Assembly: GCF_029227915.1 (NCBI RefSeq)
Contig: NC_079881.1
Location: 186,001-250,000 of the forward strand
Direction: 5' to 3'
From: Hydractinia symbiolongicarpus
Taxonomy: Eukaryota > Cnidaria > Hydrozoa > Anthoathecata > Hydractiniidae
DNA: 64,000 nt
Shown here: positions 24,901 to 35,850 of the stretch, piece after piece
Layout: every line of letters starts with the position of its first letter
Position numbering within the stretch: the stretch's first letter is position 1
Notes under the pieces: generated by a model
Seen by the model: only the letters and a program-made list of their open reading frames with translations
What the model was told of the DNA's origin: nothing
The model's database searches: none
Translations under genes and position numbers: made by a program

Positions 24901-26786
24901 ACATTTTTGAAAACTACAAGTCTCATGCGTTTTAGTGGTGAAAAAATAATTTAAAAAGTCGTTTTTGAAATGAGTTTACTCCCTGGGTACTTTCTTTGTA
25001 TACTTTTGACTATACGGGCCGAGTCGGGGATTTACGGGAAGTCGCGGGTTTTCGTTTGCCGGCGATTAAACTTCTTTTATTTATTGTCTCACCAAAAATG
25101 AAAACATTTTTAAAAACTACAAGTCTCATGTGCTTTAGTGGTGAAAAATTAATTTAAAAAACCGTTCGGGAAATTAGTTTACTCCCTGGGTACTTCCTTT
25201 GTATACTTTTGGCTATACGGGCCGAGTCCGGGGTTTACGGAAAATGGCGGGTTTTCGTTTGCCGGCGATTAAACTCCTTTTATTCAGCGTCTCATCAAAA
25301 ATGAAAACATTTTTGAAAACTACAAGTCTCATGCGTTTTAGTGGTGAAAAGATAATTTAAAAAATCGTTTTGGAAATGAGTTTACTCACAGGGTACTTTC
25401 TTTGTATACATTCGACTACACGGGCCAAGCCCGGGATTTACGGGAAATCGCAGAATTTCGTTTGCCGGCGATTAAACCACTTTCACTAAGCATCTCATCA
25501 AAAATGAAAACATTTCTGAAAACTACAAGTCTCATGCGTTTTAGTGGTGAAAAAATAATTTAAAAAATCGTTCGGGAAATGAGTTTACTCCCTGGGTACC
25601 TTCTTTTTATACTTTTGACTATACGGGCCGAATCCGGGATTTACGGGAAATCGCGGGTTTTCGTTTGCCGGCGAATAAACTTCTTTTATTCAGCGTCTCA
25701 TCAAAAATGAAAACATTTTTGAATATTACAAGTCTCATGCGTTTTAGTGGTGAAAAAATAATTTAAAAAATCGTTTTTGAAATGAGTTTACTCCCTGGGT
25801 ACTTTCTTTGTATACTTTTGACTATACGGGCCGAGTCGGGGATTTACGGGAAGTCGCGGGTTTTCGTTTGCCGGCGATTAAACTTCTTTTATTTATTGTC
25901 TCACCAAAAATGAAAACATTTTTAAAAACTACAAGTCTCATGTGCTTTAGTGGTGAAAAATTAATTTAAAAAATCGTTCGGGAAATTAGTTTACTCCCTG
26001 GGTACTTCCTTTGTATACTTTTGGCTATACGGGCCGAGTCCGGGGTTTACGGAAAATGGCGGGTTTTCGTTTGCCGGCGATTAAACTCCTTTTATTCAGC
26101 GTCTCATCAAAAATGAAAACATTTTTGAAAACTACAAGTCTCATGCGTTTTAGTGGTGAAAAGATAATTTAAAAAATCGTTTTGGAAATGAGTTTACTCA
26201 CAGGGTACTTTCTTTGTATACATTCGACTACACGGGCCAAGCCCGGGATTTACGGGAAATCGCGGAATTTCGTTTGCCGGCGATTAAACCACTTTCACTA
26301 AGCATCTCATCAAAAATGAAAACATTTCTGAAAACTACAAGTCTCATGCGTTTTAGTGGTGAAAAAATAATTTAAAAAATCGTTCGGGAAATGAGTTTAC
26401 TCCCTGGGTACCTTCTTTTTATACTTTTGACTATACGGGCCGAATCCGGGATTTACGGGAAATCGCGGGTTTTCGTTTGCCGGCGAATAAACTTCTTTTA
26501 TTCAGCGTCTCATCAAAAATGAAAACATTTTTGAATATTACAAGTCTCATGCGTTTTAGTGGTGAAAAAATAATTTAAAAAATCGTTCGGGAAATGAGTG
26601 TACTCCCTGGGTACTTTCTTTGTGTACTTTTGACTATACGGGCCGAGTCCGGGATTTACGGGAAATCGCGGGTTTGCGTTTGCCAGCGATTAAACCACTT
26701 TCACTAAGCGTCTCATCAAAAATGAAAACATTTCTAAAAACTACAAGTCCCATGCGTTTTAGTGGTGAAAAAACAATTTAAAAAAT
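21915..26786 (+). repeat. Tandem pair of a 12-monomer HOR unit (2 x 2,436 bp)
   Basis: Copy 1 is about 21,915-24,350 and copy 2 about 24,351-26,786, offset exactly 12 x 203. Shared rare variants include ttacttcctggttacc (21,931 and 24,367), agtcgtttttgaaatg (22,521 and 24,957) and accgttcggg (22,725 and 25,161). Three substitutions between the copies were noticed: near 22,681, at 24,677 and near 25,452. Confidence 0.9.
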
Positions 26787-29700
26787 CGTTCGGGAAATGA
26801 GTTTACTCCCTGGGTACTTTCTTTGTTTACTTTTGACTATACGGGCCGAGTCGGGGATTTACGGGAAGTCGCGGGTTTTCGTTTGCCGGCGATTAAACTT
26901 CTTTTAATCAGCGTCTCATCAAAAATGAAAACATTTTTGTAAACAACAAGTCTCATGCGTTTTAGTGGTGAAAAAATAATTTAAAAAATCGTTCGGGAAA
27001 TGAGCTTACTCCCAGGGTACTTTCTTTGTATACTTTTGGCTATACGGGCCGAGTCCGGGGTTTACGGAAAATGGCGGGTTTTCGTTTGCCGGCGATTAAA
27101 CTACTTTTATTCAGCGTCTCATCAAAAATGAAAACATTTTTGAAAACTACAAGTCTCATGCGTTTTAGTGGTGAAAAGATAATTTAAAAAATCGTTTTGG
27201 AAATGAGTTTACTCACAGGGTACTTTCTTTGCATACATTCGACTACACGGGCCAAGCCCGGGATTTACGGGAAATCGCGGAATTTCGTTTGCCGGCGATT
27301 AAACCACTTTCACTAAGCATCTCATCAAAAATGAAAACATTTCTGAAAACTACAAGTCTCATGCGTTTTATGGTGAAAAAATAATTTAAAAAATCGTTCG
27401 GGAAATGAGTTTACTCCCTGGGTACCTTCTTTTTATACTTTTGACTATACGGGCCGAATCCGGGATTTACGTGAAATCGCGGGTTTTCGTTTGCCGGTGA
27501 TTAAACTTCTTTTATTCAGCGTCTCATCAAAAATGAAAACATTTTTGAATATTACAAGTCTCATGCGTTTTAGTGGTGAAAAAATAATTTAAAAAATCGT
27601 TCGGGAAATGATTTTACTCCCTGGGTACTTTCTTTGTGTACTTTTGACTATACGGGCCGAGTCCGGGATTTACGGGAAATCGCGGGTTTGCGTTTGCCAG
27701 CGATTAAACCACTTTCACTAAGCGTCTCATCAAAAATGAAAACATTTCTAAAAACTACAAGTCTCATGCGTTTTAGTGGTGAAATAATAATTCAAAAAAT
27801 CGTTCGGGAAATGAGTTTACTCCCTGGGTACTTTCTTTGTTTACTTTTGACTATACGGGCCGAGTCGGGGATTTACGGGAAGTCGCGGGTTTTCGTTTGC
27901 GGGCGATTAAACTTCTTTTAATCAGCGTCTCATCAAAAATGAAAACATTTTTGTAAACAACAAGTCTCATGCGTTTTAGTGGTGAAAAAATAATTTAAAA
28001 AATCGTTCGGGAAATGAGTTTACTCCCTGGGTACTTTCTTTGTTTACTTTTGACTATACGGGCCGAGTCGGGGATTTACGGGAAGTCGCGGGTTTTCGTT
28101 TGCCGGCGATTAAACTTCTTTTAATCAGCGTCTCATCAAAAATGAAAACATTTTTGTAAACAACAAGTCTCATGCGTTTTAGTGGTGAAAAAATAATTTA
28201 AAAAATCGTTCGGGAAATGAGCTTACTCCCAGGGTACTTTCTTTGTATACTTTTGGCTATACGGGCCGAGTCCGGGGTTTACGGAAAATGGCGGGTTTTC
28301 GTTTGCCGGCGATTAAACTCCTTTTATTCAGCGTCTCATCAAAAATGAAAACATTTTTGAAAACTACAAGTCTCATGCGTTTTAGTGGTGAAAAGATAAT
28401 TTAAAAAATCGTTCGGGAAATGAGTTTACTCACAGGGTACTTTCTTTGTATACATTCGACTACACGGGCCAAGCCCGGGATTTACGGGAAATCGCGGAAT
28501 TTCGTTTGCCGGCGATTAAACCACTTTCACTAAGCATCTCATCAAAAATGAAAACATTTCTGAAAACTACAAGTCTCATGCGTTTTAGTGGTGAAAAAAT
28601 AATTTAAAAAATCGTTCGGGAAATGAGTTTACTCCCTGGGTACCTTCTTTTTATACTTTTGACTATACGGGCCGAATCCGGGATTTACGTGAAATCGCGG
28701 GTTTTCGTTTGCCGGTGATTAAACTTCTTTTATTCAGCGTCTCATCAAAAATGAAAACATTTTTGAATATTACAAGTCTCATGCGTTTTAGTGGTGAAAA
28801 AATAATTTAAAAAATCGTTCGGGAAATGATTTTACTCCCTGGGTACTTTCTTTGTGTACTTTTGACTATACGGGCCGAGTCCGGGATTTACGGGAAATCG
28901 CGGGTTTGCGTTTGCCAGCGATTAAACCACTTTCACTAAGCGTCTCATCAAAAATGAAAACATTTCTAAAAACTACAAGTCTCATGTGCTTTAGTGGTGA
29001 AAAATTAATTTAAAAAATCGTTCGGGAAATTAGTTTACTCCCTGGGTACTTCCTTTGTATACTTTTGGCTATACGGGCCGAGTCCGGGGTTTACGGAAAA
29101 TGGCGGGTTTTCGTTTGCCGGCGATTAAACTCCTTTTATTCAGCGTCTCATCAAAAATGAAAACATTTTTGAAAACTGCAAGTCTCATGCGTTTTAGTGG
29201 TGAAAAGATAATTTAAAAAATCGTTTTGGAAATGAGTTTACTCACAGGGTACTTTCTTTGTATACATTCGACTACACGGGCCAAGCCCGGGATTTACGGG
29301 AAATCGCGGAATTTCGTTTGCCGGCGATTAAACCACTTTCACTAAGCATCTCATCAAAAATGAAAACATTTCTGAAAACTACAAGTCTCATGCGTTTTAG
29401 TGGTGAAAAAATAATTTAAAAAATCGTTCGGGAAATGAGTTTACTCCCTGGGTACCTTCTTTTTATACTTTTGACTATACGGGCCGAATCCGGGATTTAC
29501 GGGAAATCGCGGGTTTTCGTTTGCCGGCGAATAAACTTCTTTTATTCAGCGTCTCATCAAAAATGAAAACATTTTTGAATATTACAAGTCTCATGCGTTT
29601 TAGTGGTGAAAAAATAATTTAAAAAATCGTTCGGGAAATGAGTGTACTCCCTGGGTACTTTCTTTGTGTACTTTTGACTATACGGGCCGAGTCCGGGATT

Positions 29701-32012
29701 TACGGGAAATCGCGGGTTTGCGTTTGCCAGCGATTAAACCACTTTCACTAAGCGTCTCATCAAAAATGAAAACATTTCTAAAAACTACAAGTCCCATGCG
29801 TTTTAGTGGTGAAAAAACAATTTAAAAAATCGTTCGGGAAATGAGTTTACTCCCTGGGTACTTTCTTTGTTTACTTTTGACTATACGGGCCGAGTCGGGG
29901 ATTTACGGGAAGTCGCGGGTTTTCGTTTGCCGGCGATTAAACTTCTTTTAATCAGCGTCTCATCAAAAATGAAAACATTTTTGTAAACAACAAGTCTCAT
30001 GCGTTTTAGTGGTGAAAAAATAATTTAAAAAATCGTTCGGGAAATGAGCTTACTCCCAGGGTACTTTCTTTGTATACTTTTGGCTATACGGGCCGAGTCC
30101 GGGGTTTACGGAAAATGGCGGGTTTTCGTTTGCCGGCGATTAAACTACTTTTATTCAGCGTCTCATCAAAAATGAAAACATTTTTGAAAACTACAAGTCT
30201 CATGCGTTTTAGTGGTGAAAAGATAATTTAAAAAATCGTTTTGGAAATGAGTTTACTCACAGGGTACTTTCTTTGTATACATTCGACTACACGGGCCAAG
30301 CCCGGGATTTACGGGAAATCGCGGAATTTCGTTTGCCGGCGATTAAACCACTTTCACTAAGCATCTCATCAAAAATGAAAACATTTCTGAAAACTACAAG
30401 TCTCATGCGTTTTATGGTGAAAAAATAATTTAAAAAATCGTTCGGGAAATGAGTTTACTCCCTGGGTACCTTCTTTTTATACTTTTGACTATACGGGCCG
30501 AATCCGGGATTTACGTGAAATCGCGGGTTTTCGTTTGCCGGTGATTAAACTTCTTTTATTCAGCGTCTCATCAAAAATGAAAACATTTTTGAATATTACA
30601 AGTCTCATGCGTTTTAGTGGTGAAAAAATAATTTAAAAAATCGTTCGGGAAATGATTTTACTCCCTGGGTACTTTCTTTGTGTACTTTTGACTATACGGG
30701 CCGAGTCCGGGATTTACGGGAAATCGCGGGTTTGCGTTTGCCAGCGATTAAACCACTTTCACTAAGCGTCTCATCAAAAATGAAAACATTTCTAAAAACT
30801 ACAAGTCTCATGCGTTTTAGTGGTGAAATAATAATTCAAAAAATCGTTCGGGAAATGAGTTTACTCCCTGGGTACTTTCTTTGTTTACTTTTGACTATAC
30901 GGGCCGAGTCGGGGATTTACGGGAAGTCGCGGGTTTTCGTTTGCGGGCGATTAAACTTCTTTTAATCAGCGTCTCATCAAAAATAAAAACATTTTTGTAA
31001 ACAACAAGTCTCATGCGTTTTAGTGGTGAAAAAATAATTTAAAAAATCGTTCGGGAAATGAGTTTACTCCCTGGGTACTTTCTTTGTTTACTTTTGACTA
31101 TACGGGCCGAGTCGGGGATTTACGGGAAGTCGCGGGTTTTCGTTTGCCGGCGATTAAACTTCTTTTAATCAGCGTCTCATCAAAAATGAAAACATTTTTG
31201 TAAACAACAAGTCTCATGCGTTTTAGTGGTGAAAAAATAATTTAAAAAATCGTTCGGGAAATGAGCTTACTCCCAGGGTACTTTCTTTGTATACTTTTGG
31301 CTATACGGGCCGAGTACGGGGTTTACGGAAAATGGCGGGTTTTCGTTTGCCGGCGATTAAACTCCTTTTATTCAGCGTCTCATCAAAAATGAAAACATTT
31401 TTGAAAACTACAAGTCTCATGCGTTTTAGTGGTGAAAAGATAATTTAAAAAATCGTTCGGGAAATGAGTTTACTCACAGGGTACTTTCTTTGTATACATT
31501 CGACTACACGGGCCAAGCCCGGGATTTACGGGAAATCGCGGAATTTCGTTTGCCGGCGATTAAACCACTTTCACTAAGCATCTCATCAAAAATGAAAACA
31601 TTTCTGAAAACTACAAGTCTCATGCGTTTTAGTGGTGAAAAAATAATTTAAAAAATCGTTCGGGAAATGAGTTTACTCCCTGGGTACCTTCTTTTTATAC
31701 TTTTGACTATACGGGCCGAATCCGGGATTTACGTGAAATCGCGGGTTTTCGTTTGCCGGTGATTAAACTTCTTTTATTCAGCGTCTCATCAAAAATGAAA
31801 ACATTTTTGAATATTACAAGTCTCATGCGTTTTAGTGGTGAAAAAATAATTTAAAAAATCGTTCGGGAAATGATTTTACTCCCTGGGTACTTTCTTTGTG
31901 TACTTTTGACTATACGGGCCGAGTCCGGGATTTACGGGAAATCGCGGGTTTGCGTTTGCCAGCGATTAAACCACTTTCACTAAGCGTCTCATCAAAAATG
32001 AAAACATTTCTA
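25925..32012 (+). repeat. Tandem pair of a 15-monomer unit (2 x 3,044 bp) containing older 6-mer duplications
   Basis: Copy 1 is about 25,925-28,968 and copy 2 about 28,969-32,012. The offset 3,044 is 15 x 203 minus a shared 1-bp deletion (ttttatggtg at 27,367 and 30,411). Other shared variants are gagtgtactcc (26,597 and 29,641) and gtcccatgcg (26,747 and 29,791). Inside each copy a 1,218-bp hexamer is repeated (tttacgtgaaatcg at 27,471 and 28,689). The first hexamer copy carries the deletion and the second does not. Confidence 0.88.
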
Positions 32013-32189
32013 AAAACTACAAGTCTCATGCGTTTTAGTGGTGAAATAATAATTCAAAAAATCGTTCGGGAAATGAGTTTACTCCCTGGGTACTTTCTTT
32101 GTTTACTTTTGACTATACGGGCCGAGTCGGGGATTTACGGGAAGTCGCGGGTTTTCGTTTGCGGGCGATTAAACTTCTTTTAATCAGCG

Positions 32190-32595
32190 TCTCATCAAAA
32201 ATGAAAACATTTTTGTAAACAACAAGTCTCATGCGTTTTAGTTGTGAAAAAATAATTTAAAAAATCGTTCGGGAAATGAGCTTACTCCCAGGGTACTTTC
32301 TTTGTATACTTTTGACTATACGGGCCGAATCCGGGATTTACGGGAAGTCGCGGGTTTTCGTTTGCGGGCGATTAAACTTCTTTTAATCAGCGTCTCATCA
32401 AAAATGAAAACATTTTTGTAAACAACAAGTCTCATGCGTTTTAGTTGTGAAAAAATAATTTAAAAAATCGTTCGGGAAATGAGCTTACTCCCAGGGTACT
32501 TTCTTTGTATACTTTTGACTATACGGGCCGAGTCCGGTATTTACGGGAAATCGCAGGTTTTTGTTTGCCGGCGATTAAACTTCTTTTATTCAGCG
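32190..32595 (+). repeat. Single-monomer tandem duplication next to the LINE
   Basis: The rare variant gttttagttgtgaaaa occurs in two adjacent monomers, at 32,241 and 32,444 (offset 203), about 350-550 bp from the LINE junction. Elsewhere gttgtg appears only near 62,467. Confidence 0.7.
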
Positions 32596-32789
32596 TCTCA
32601 TCAAAAATGAAAACATTTTTGTAAACTACAAGTCTCATGCGTTTTAGTGGTGAAAAAATAATTTAAAAAATTGTTTGGAAAATGACTTTACTCCCTGGGT
32701 ACTTTCTTTGTGTACTTTTGACTATACGGGCCGAGTCCGGGATTTACGGGAAATCGCGGGTTTGCGTTTGCCAGCGATTAAACCACTTT

Positions 32790-32907
32790 ATTATTTATTA
32801 TTATTTCATTTATTTAAAGTTGGTTTTACATAGTAAATGGTAAATACTAATTTACACCAACTAAAGTAAAAAATAAATAAACAAAAAACACAAAGATGTA
32901 CCAAACA
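32790..32907 (-). other. LINE 3' UTR and AATAAT-type 3' tail
   Basis: On the minus strand this runs from the ORF2 stop to the satellite junction. The terminal 28 bp (32,790-32,817) consist almost only of A and T in AATA/AATAAT-like units, not a pure poly(A). Simple-repeat tails are known for several non-LTR clades. An upstream A-rich stretch (32,863-32,890) precedes the hairpin. Confidence 0.75.
32818..32862 (-). repeat. Possible 3' UTR stem-loop of the LINE
   Basis: agttggt at 32,818-32,824 is the exact reverse complement of accaact at 32,856-32,862. Immediately inside, gtaaat (32,833-32,838) pairs with atttac (32,850-32,855), leaving an 8-nt bulge on one side and an 11-nt loop. It sits just upstream of the tail. 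In CR1/L2-like elements a 3' stem-loop is known to be recognised by the reverse transcriptase; assignment of that role here is inference. Confidence 0.45.
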
Positions 32908-35781
32908 TTAAAAATAAGAGACGAGAATAGCCGACTTATGTAGCCTACATGTGCAGAGATCTGAAAGATTTAGTGAGATGAGTTCCTTTTTAAATCTCTT
33001 GATGGAGAGAGAACTCTTCACTCTGTCAGGCAAAGAGTTCCATAACAAACAACTTCGAAACAAAAAAGATCTAGTACCAAAGCGTGTTGAACTTGTGGAT
33101 GGTAAAAGTAGACTATTTTTGCTGCGCAAATTGTAACTGATACGTCTTATAGCGTAAAAAGACTGCATAAATGACGGATTTTCGTCTGTTAATGTTTTAT
33201 AAATCTCTACGCAGATTATACGTAAATGCAGTTCGTGAATTTGCACACACTTACAATTTACCAACAAGTCCTGATAACTGGAATGATAGTCTTTTGTTAC
33301 AGCTCTCAATGCACGTTTGTGTGTTGAAATGATTAATTTATACTGCACAGCACTGCAATACATCCATATAATGGGACAATAGGTAAATATTGATAAAATA
33401 TAAGAATTAAGCAATAACTTTGATTGTTCAAAACTAATGAATCGTCTTATTCTGTAAAGACATCTGACATTGCTATTTCCTTTTTTACATAGATTAGAGA
33501 TGTGCTCATTAAAAGTGAGACATCTATCAATAGTAATGCCTAATAATTTTACAGATTCCGATGCGACTAGGAAGTTATTGTTTATTCTTAGCGATAAAGT
33601 ATCACTGTGTGGACAACCTAAAAACATCATCTGAAACTTTGCTGGATTAGCAACCAATTGGTTGTTTTCAAACCAAGCTAATACGTTATTTAAGTCATGC
33701 TGAAGGTCAGCAATGACTTCATTTAATTGAGATCCACAAGTGTAGATTGTATTATCATCAGCAAAGTTGCAAATATCAGTTTTTTCAATAAATAATAATA
33801 AGTCATTTATAAATATATTAAACAGAAGTGGACCGAGAATAGAACCTTGTGGAACGCCGAAAACAATTGAGAGCCACTCACTAAAAGAACTGCAGATTTT
33901 GGTTCTTTGAAAACGTCCAGAGAGATAACTTTTCATAAGGTAAAGACTTTTTCTATCAAAACCATAAGCAGCCAATTTTGAGATTAAAAGGCCATGATCT
34001 ATGGAATCAAATGCTTTGGACAAGTCCATTAAGACAGTTCCCACCACCCCAGACTTATCTAAGCACTGATGCCATTTACCAATTAGGCGAAATAGAGCAT
34101 TTTGGGTGCTATATTTACTTCTAAAACCACATAATAATGATGAAAATATTGGTTGAAAATAGCTAGAAATCTGATTAAATAGAAGCCGTTCCAAAATTTT
34201 AGAAAAACTATTTAAAATACTAATTGGTCGGTAATTTTCTTTCCGAGAGTTGTCACCCTTTTTGAAAACGGGAATAACTTCAGATAGTTTTAGTACTGAT
34301 GGAAATATACCGTTAGTGATGCAAGAATTTATGCAGTTAGTAAGTGGCAAGCAAATTTTGTCTGCAACTATCTGAATTATTCTCGTTGGAATTGGGCCAC
34401 TGACTGCCTTTTTTGCATTTAGGCTCAGTATCACTTTATGAACTTCCTCAGGATTAACAGGTAAAAAGGAGAAGTTTCTCTTCGTTTTTGAACGGATCTT
34501 TAAAACACTAGGGTGATCAGCATAATGGAGAAGGATAGAATCAAGTTCATTTAGAGATACTGAAGAGACCACTTTGGATTTCCAGGGTTTTAAATCAAGT
34601 TTCCTTATTAAATCTATGAAATATTTATTAAACATTGTCGCTACTTCACCTTCATCAGAGATGAATTCATTTTTAACATCATCTAACAAAGAAATCTTTT
34701 CACTACCGCGAGATTTGTTCGAAAAAAAAGGTTTACAAGAGCTCCAAAAGTCTTTGGAATTGGTCTCGTGGGAATGAAAATATGATCTCTTTGCTGCTCT
34801 GTTCATATTTACAATAATGTTTCTTTGTTTTTTATAAAGCTTTATATATTTAGAGTCACCTGATTTATTAGCTTTATTTTTGTAGTAAGAGCGTTTCATG
34901 ATGGCCTTCCTTATATTTCTAGTGATGTGAGGCTTTTGATTACCTCTTACTACTCGAATTTTTGCCGGTGCATGTCTATTTAGAACGTCTGTGAAGACGT
35001 TGTGAAAAGCATTAAAATTAGATTGATCAATAGCTAATAACTCAGATGAAAGGTCATACTCAAAATTTGTGCGATGAAAATTTCTGAAAGTTCTATATCT
35101 TATATATTTAGGTGAACATTTTATAAGAGACGATTTAAAAAATGTGAAAATCAGATGATGATGATCACTGATTCCAGTTTCAAAAGAGCCGCTCTTTTGA
35201 AAGCATCTATTTTTATTTGTGAGAATGAGATCAATGCATTTTCCATCATCCGATTTAAAACACGTAGGTGTTTTTATTAAACTAGATAAATTTAAATGTT
35301 CCATAAATTTAGACATATCATTGTGTGTAAAGACTTCGTTAAAATCTCCTAGAATTACAAAACTTTCGTAAGATGTTGAAAAATAATCCACTACGTTAAT
35401 AATCTCGTCAAGAAAATAATTGAGACATTGTTTTGGGTTACGATATATAGAAATAACAAGAAATGTTCTGTTCCTTAGTCGCAATTCAAAAGGAATACAT
35501 TGAATATCCTCAGACATAACAGGACATTTTAATTGACGCGAAGGAATATCCTGCCTTATATAAACCATTAGACCTCCACTTTTATCTGTAACATCCAACC
35601 TATAAGGTTGTTTAAATGAAGAGACCGCAAATTGAGCCTCTGGGAATGACGAGTCTAATTTAGTTTCTGCAACACATAGAATATCAACATGGTCTAGAAC
35701 AATACATTGTAACGATATCAACTTATTCCTAATAGAATTGATATTCAGATACGAGATTAGAATATTATTTTTATACAACAT
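32908..35781 (-). CDS. LINE ORF2: endonuclease / reverse transcriptase polyprotein
   Basis: 957 aa from the first in-frame Met. The N-terminal exonuclease/endonuclease/phosphatase (APE-type) domain spans about residues 8-215. It shows LNINS (N14), the ET pair (E39), GDFN (D146, N148) and SDHH (D206, H207), the expected metal-binding and catalytic positions for target nicking. The reverse transcriptase spans about 500-760: ENYRPIS at 515-521, motif A MDLSKAFD with D586, motif B GVPQGSILGPL at 642-652, and the catalytic FADD box at 673-676 (positions 33,754-33,765). The C-terminal region ends with a WNSLPDRV-type segment (914-921) common in CR1-like ORF2 proteins. No RNase H domain is evident. 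The stop is TAA at 32,908-32,910. The frame stays open upstream for 23 more codons to 35,850, where the ORF1 TGA lies, so the Met start is only a default choice. The length suits a complete CR1-like ORF2. Confidence 0.93.
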   Translation of the reverse strand: MLYKNNILISYLNINSIRNKLISLQCIVLDHVDILCVAETKLDSSFPEAQFAVSSFKQPYRLDVTDKSGGLMVYIRQDIPSRQLKCPVMSEDIQCIPFELRLRNRTFLVISIYRNPKQCLNYFLDEIINVVDYFSTSYESFVILGDFNEVFTHNDMSKFMEHLNLSSLIKTPTCFKSDDGKCIDLILTNKNRCFQKSGSFETGISDHHHLIFTFFKSSLIKCSPKYIRYRTFRNFHRTNFEYDLSSELLAIDQSNFNAFHNVFTDVLNRHAPAKIRVVRGNQKPHITRNIRKAIMKRSYYKNKANKSGDSKYIKLYKKQRNIIVNMNRAAKRSYFHSHETNSKDFWSSCKPFFSNKSRGSEKISLLDDVKNEFISDEGEVATMFNKYFIDLIRKLDLKPWKSKVVSSVSLNELDSILLHYADHPSVLKIRSKTKRNFSFLPVNPEEVHKVILSLNAKKAVSGPIPTRIIQIVADKICLPLTNCINSCITNGIFPSVLKLSEVIPVFKKGDNSRKENYRPISILNSFSKILERLLFNQISSYFQPIFSSLLCGFRSKYSTQNALFRLIGKWHQCLDKSGVVGTVLMDLSKAFDSIDHGLLISKLAAYGFDRKSLYLMKSYLSGRFQRTKICSSFSEWLSIVFGVPQGSILGPLLFNIFINDLLLFIEKTDICNFADDNTIYTCGSQLNEVIADLQHDLNNVLAWFENNQLVANPAKFQMMFLGCPHSDTLSLRINNNFLVASESVKLLGITIDRCLTFNEHISNLCKKGNSNVRCLYRIRRFISFEQSKLLLNSYILSIFTYCPIIWMYCSAVQYKLIISTHKRALRAVTKDYHSSYQDLLVNCKCVQIHELHLRIICVEIYKTLTDENPSFMQSFYAIRRISYNLRSKNSLLLPSTSSTRFGTRSFLFRSCLLWNSLPDRVKSSLSIKRFKKELISLNLSDLCTCRLHKSAILVSYF

Positions 35782-35850
35782 ACGAACTTTTTGCAGATCA
35801 TTATTATTATCAAGTCCATCAATCGTTTGACTAGTAGAATGGCTATAGAG
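35782..35850 (-). other. In-frame open linker between ORF1 TGA and first ORF2 Met
   Basis: The 23 codons between the ORF1 stop and the first ORF2 ATG are all sense codons in the ORF1/ORF2 frame. The distance from the first base of TGA (35,853) to the first base of ATG (35,781) is 72 nt, exactly 24 codons. The last codons read LQKVR, directly ahead of the Met and the LNINS endonuclease motif. Two out-of-frame ATGs also lie here. The TGA is followed by C (TGA CTC), a context known to favour leaky termination in eukaryotes. ORF2 could therefore be made by readthrough, by reinitiation, or from an ancestral single ORF broken here by one substitution. Confidence 0.85.

Larger units (their letters stand above)
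1..32789 (+). repeat. 203-bp satellite array, left segment (about 161.5 monomers)
   Basis: Head-to-tail monomers of 203 bp; the marker tctcatcaaaaatg starts at 3, 206 and 409 and keeps this spacing throughout. A few monomers are 202 or 204 bp from single-base indels (for example the extra a near 2,860 and the missing g near 27,370). Setting tctcatc as position 1, the well-conserved parts are positions 1-22, 31-44, about 91-98 and 173-187. The most variable parts are 23-30, 74-90, 99-140, 146-165 and the last 17 bases, which come in several alternative versions. No gene is supported in it. It starts mid-array, so the array continues to the left. Confidence 0.99.

Noticed and set aside
1-32789. 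Regularly spaced repeats as a CRISPR array
   Set aside because: The 203-bp unit is repeated over its full length with no unique spacers, and the context is eukaryotic.
34574-34777. Plus-strand open frames inside the LINE (also 32,951-33,136, 36,011-36,196 and 36,659-36,952)
   Set aside because: They are antisense shadows of ORF1 and ORF2, with no recognisable domain.
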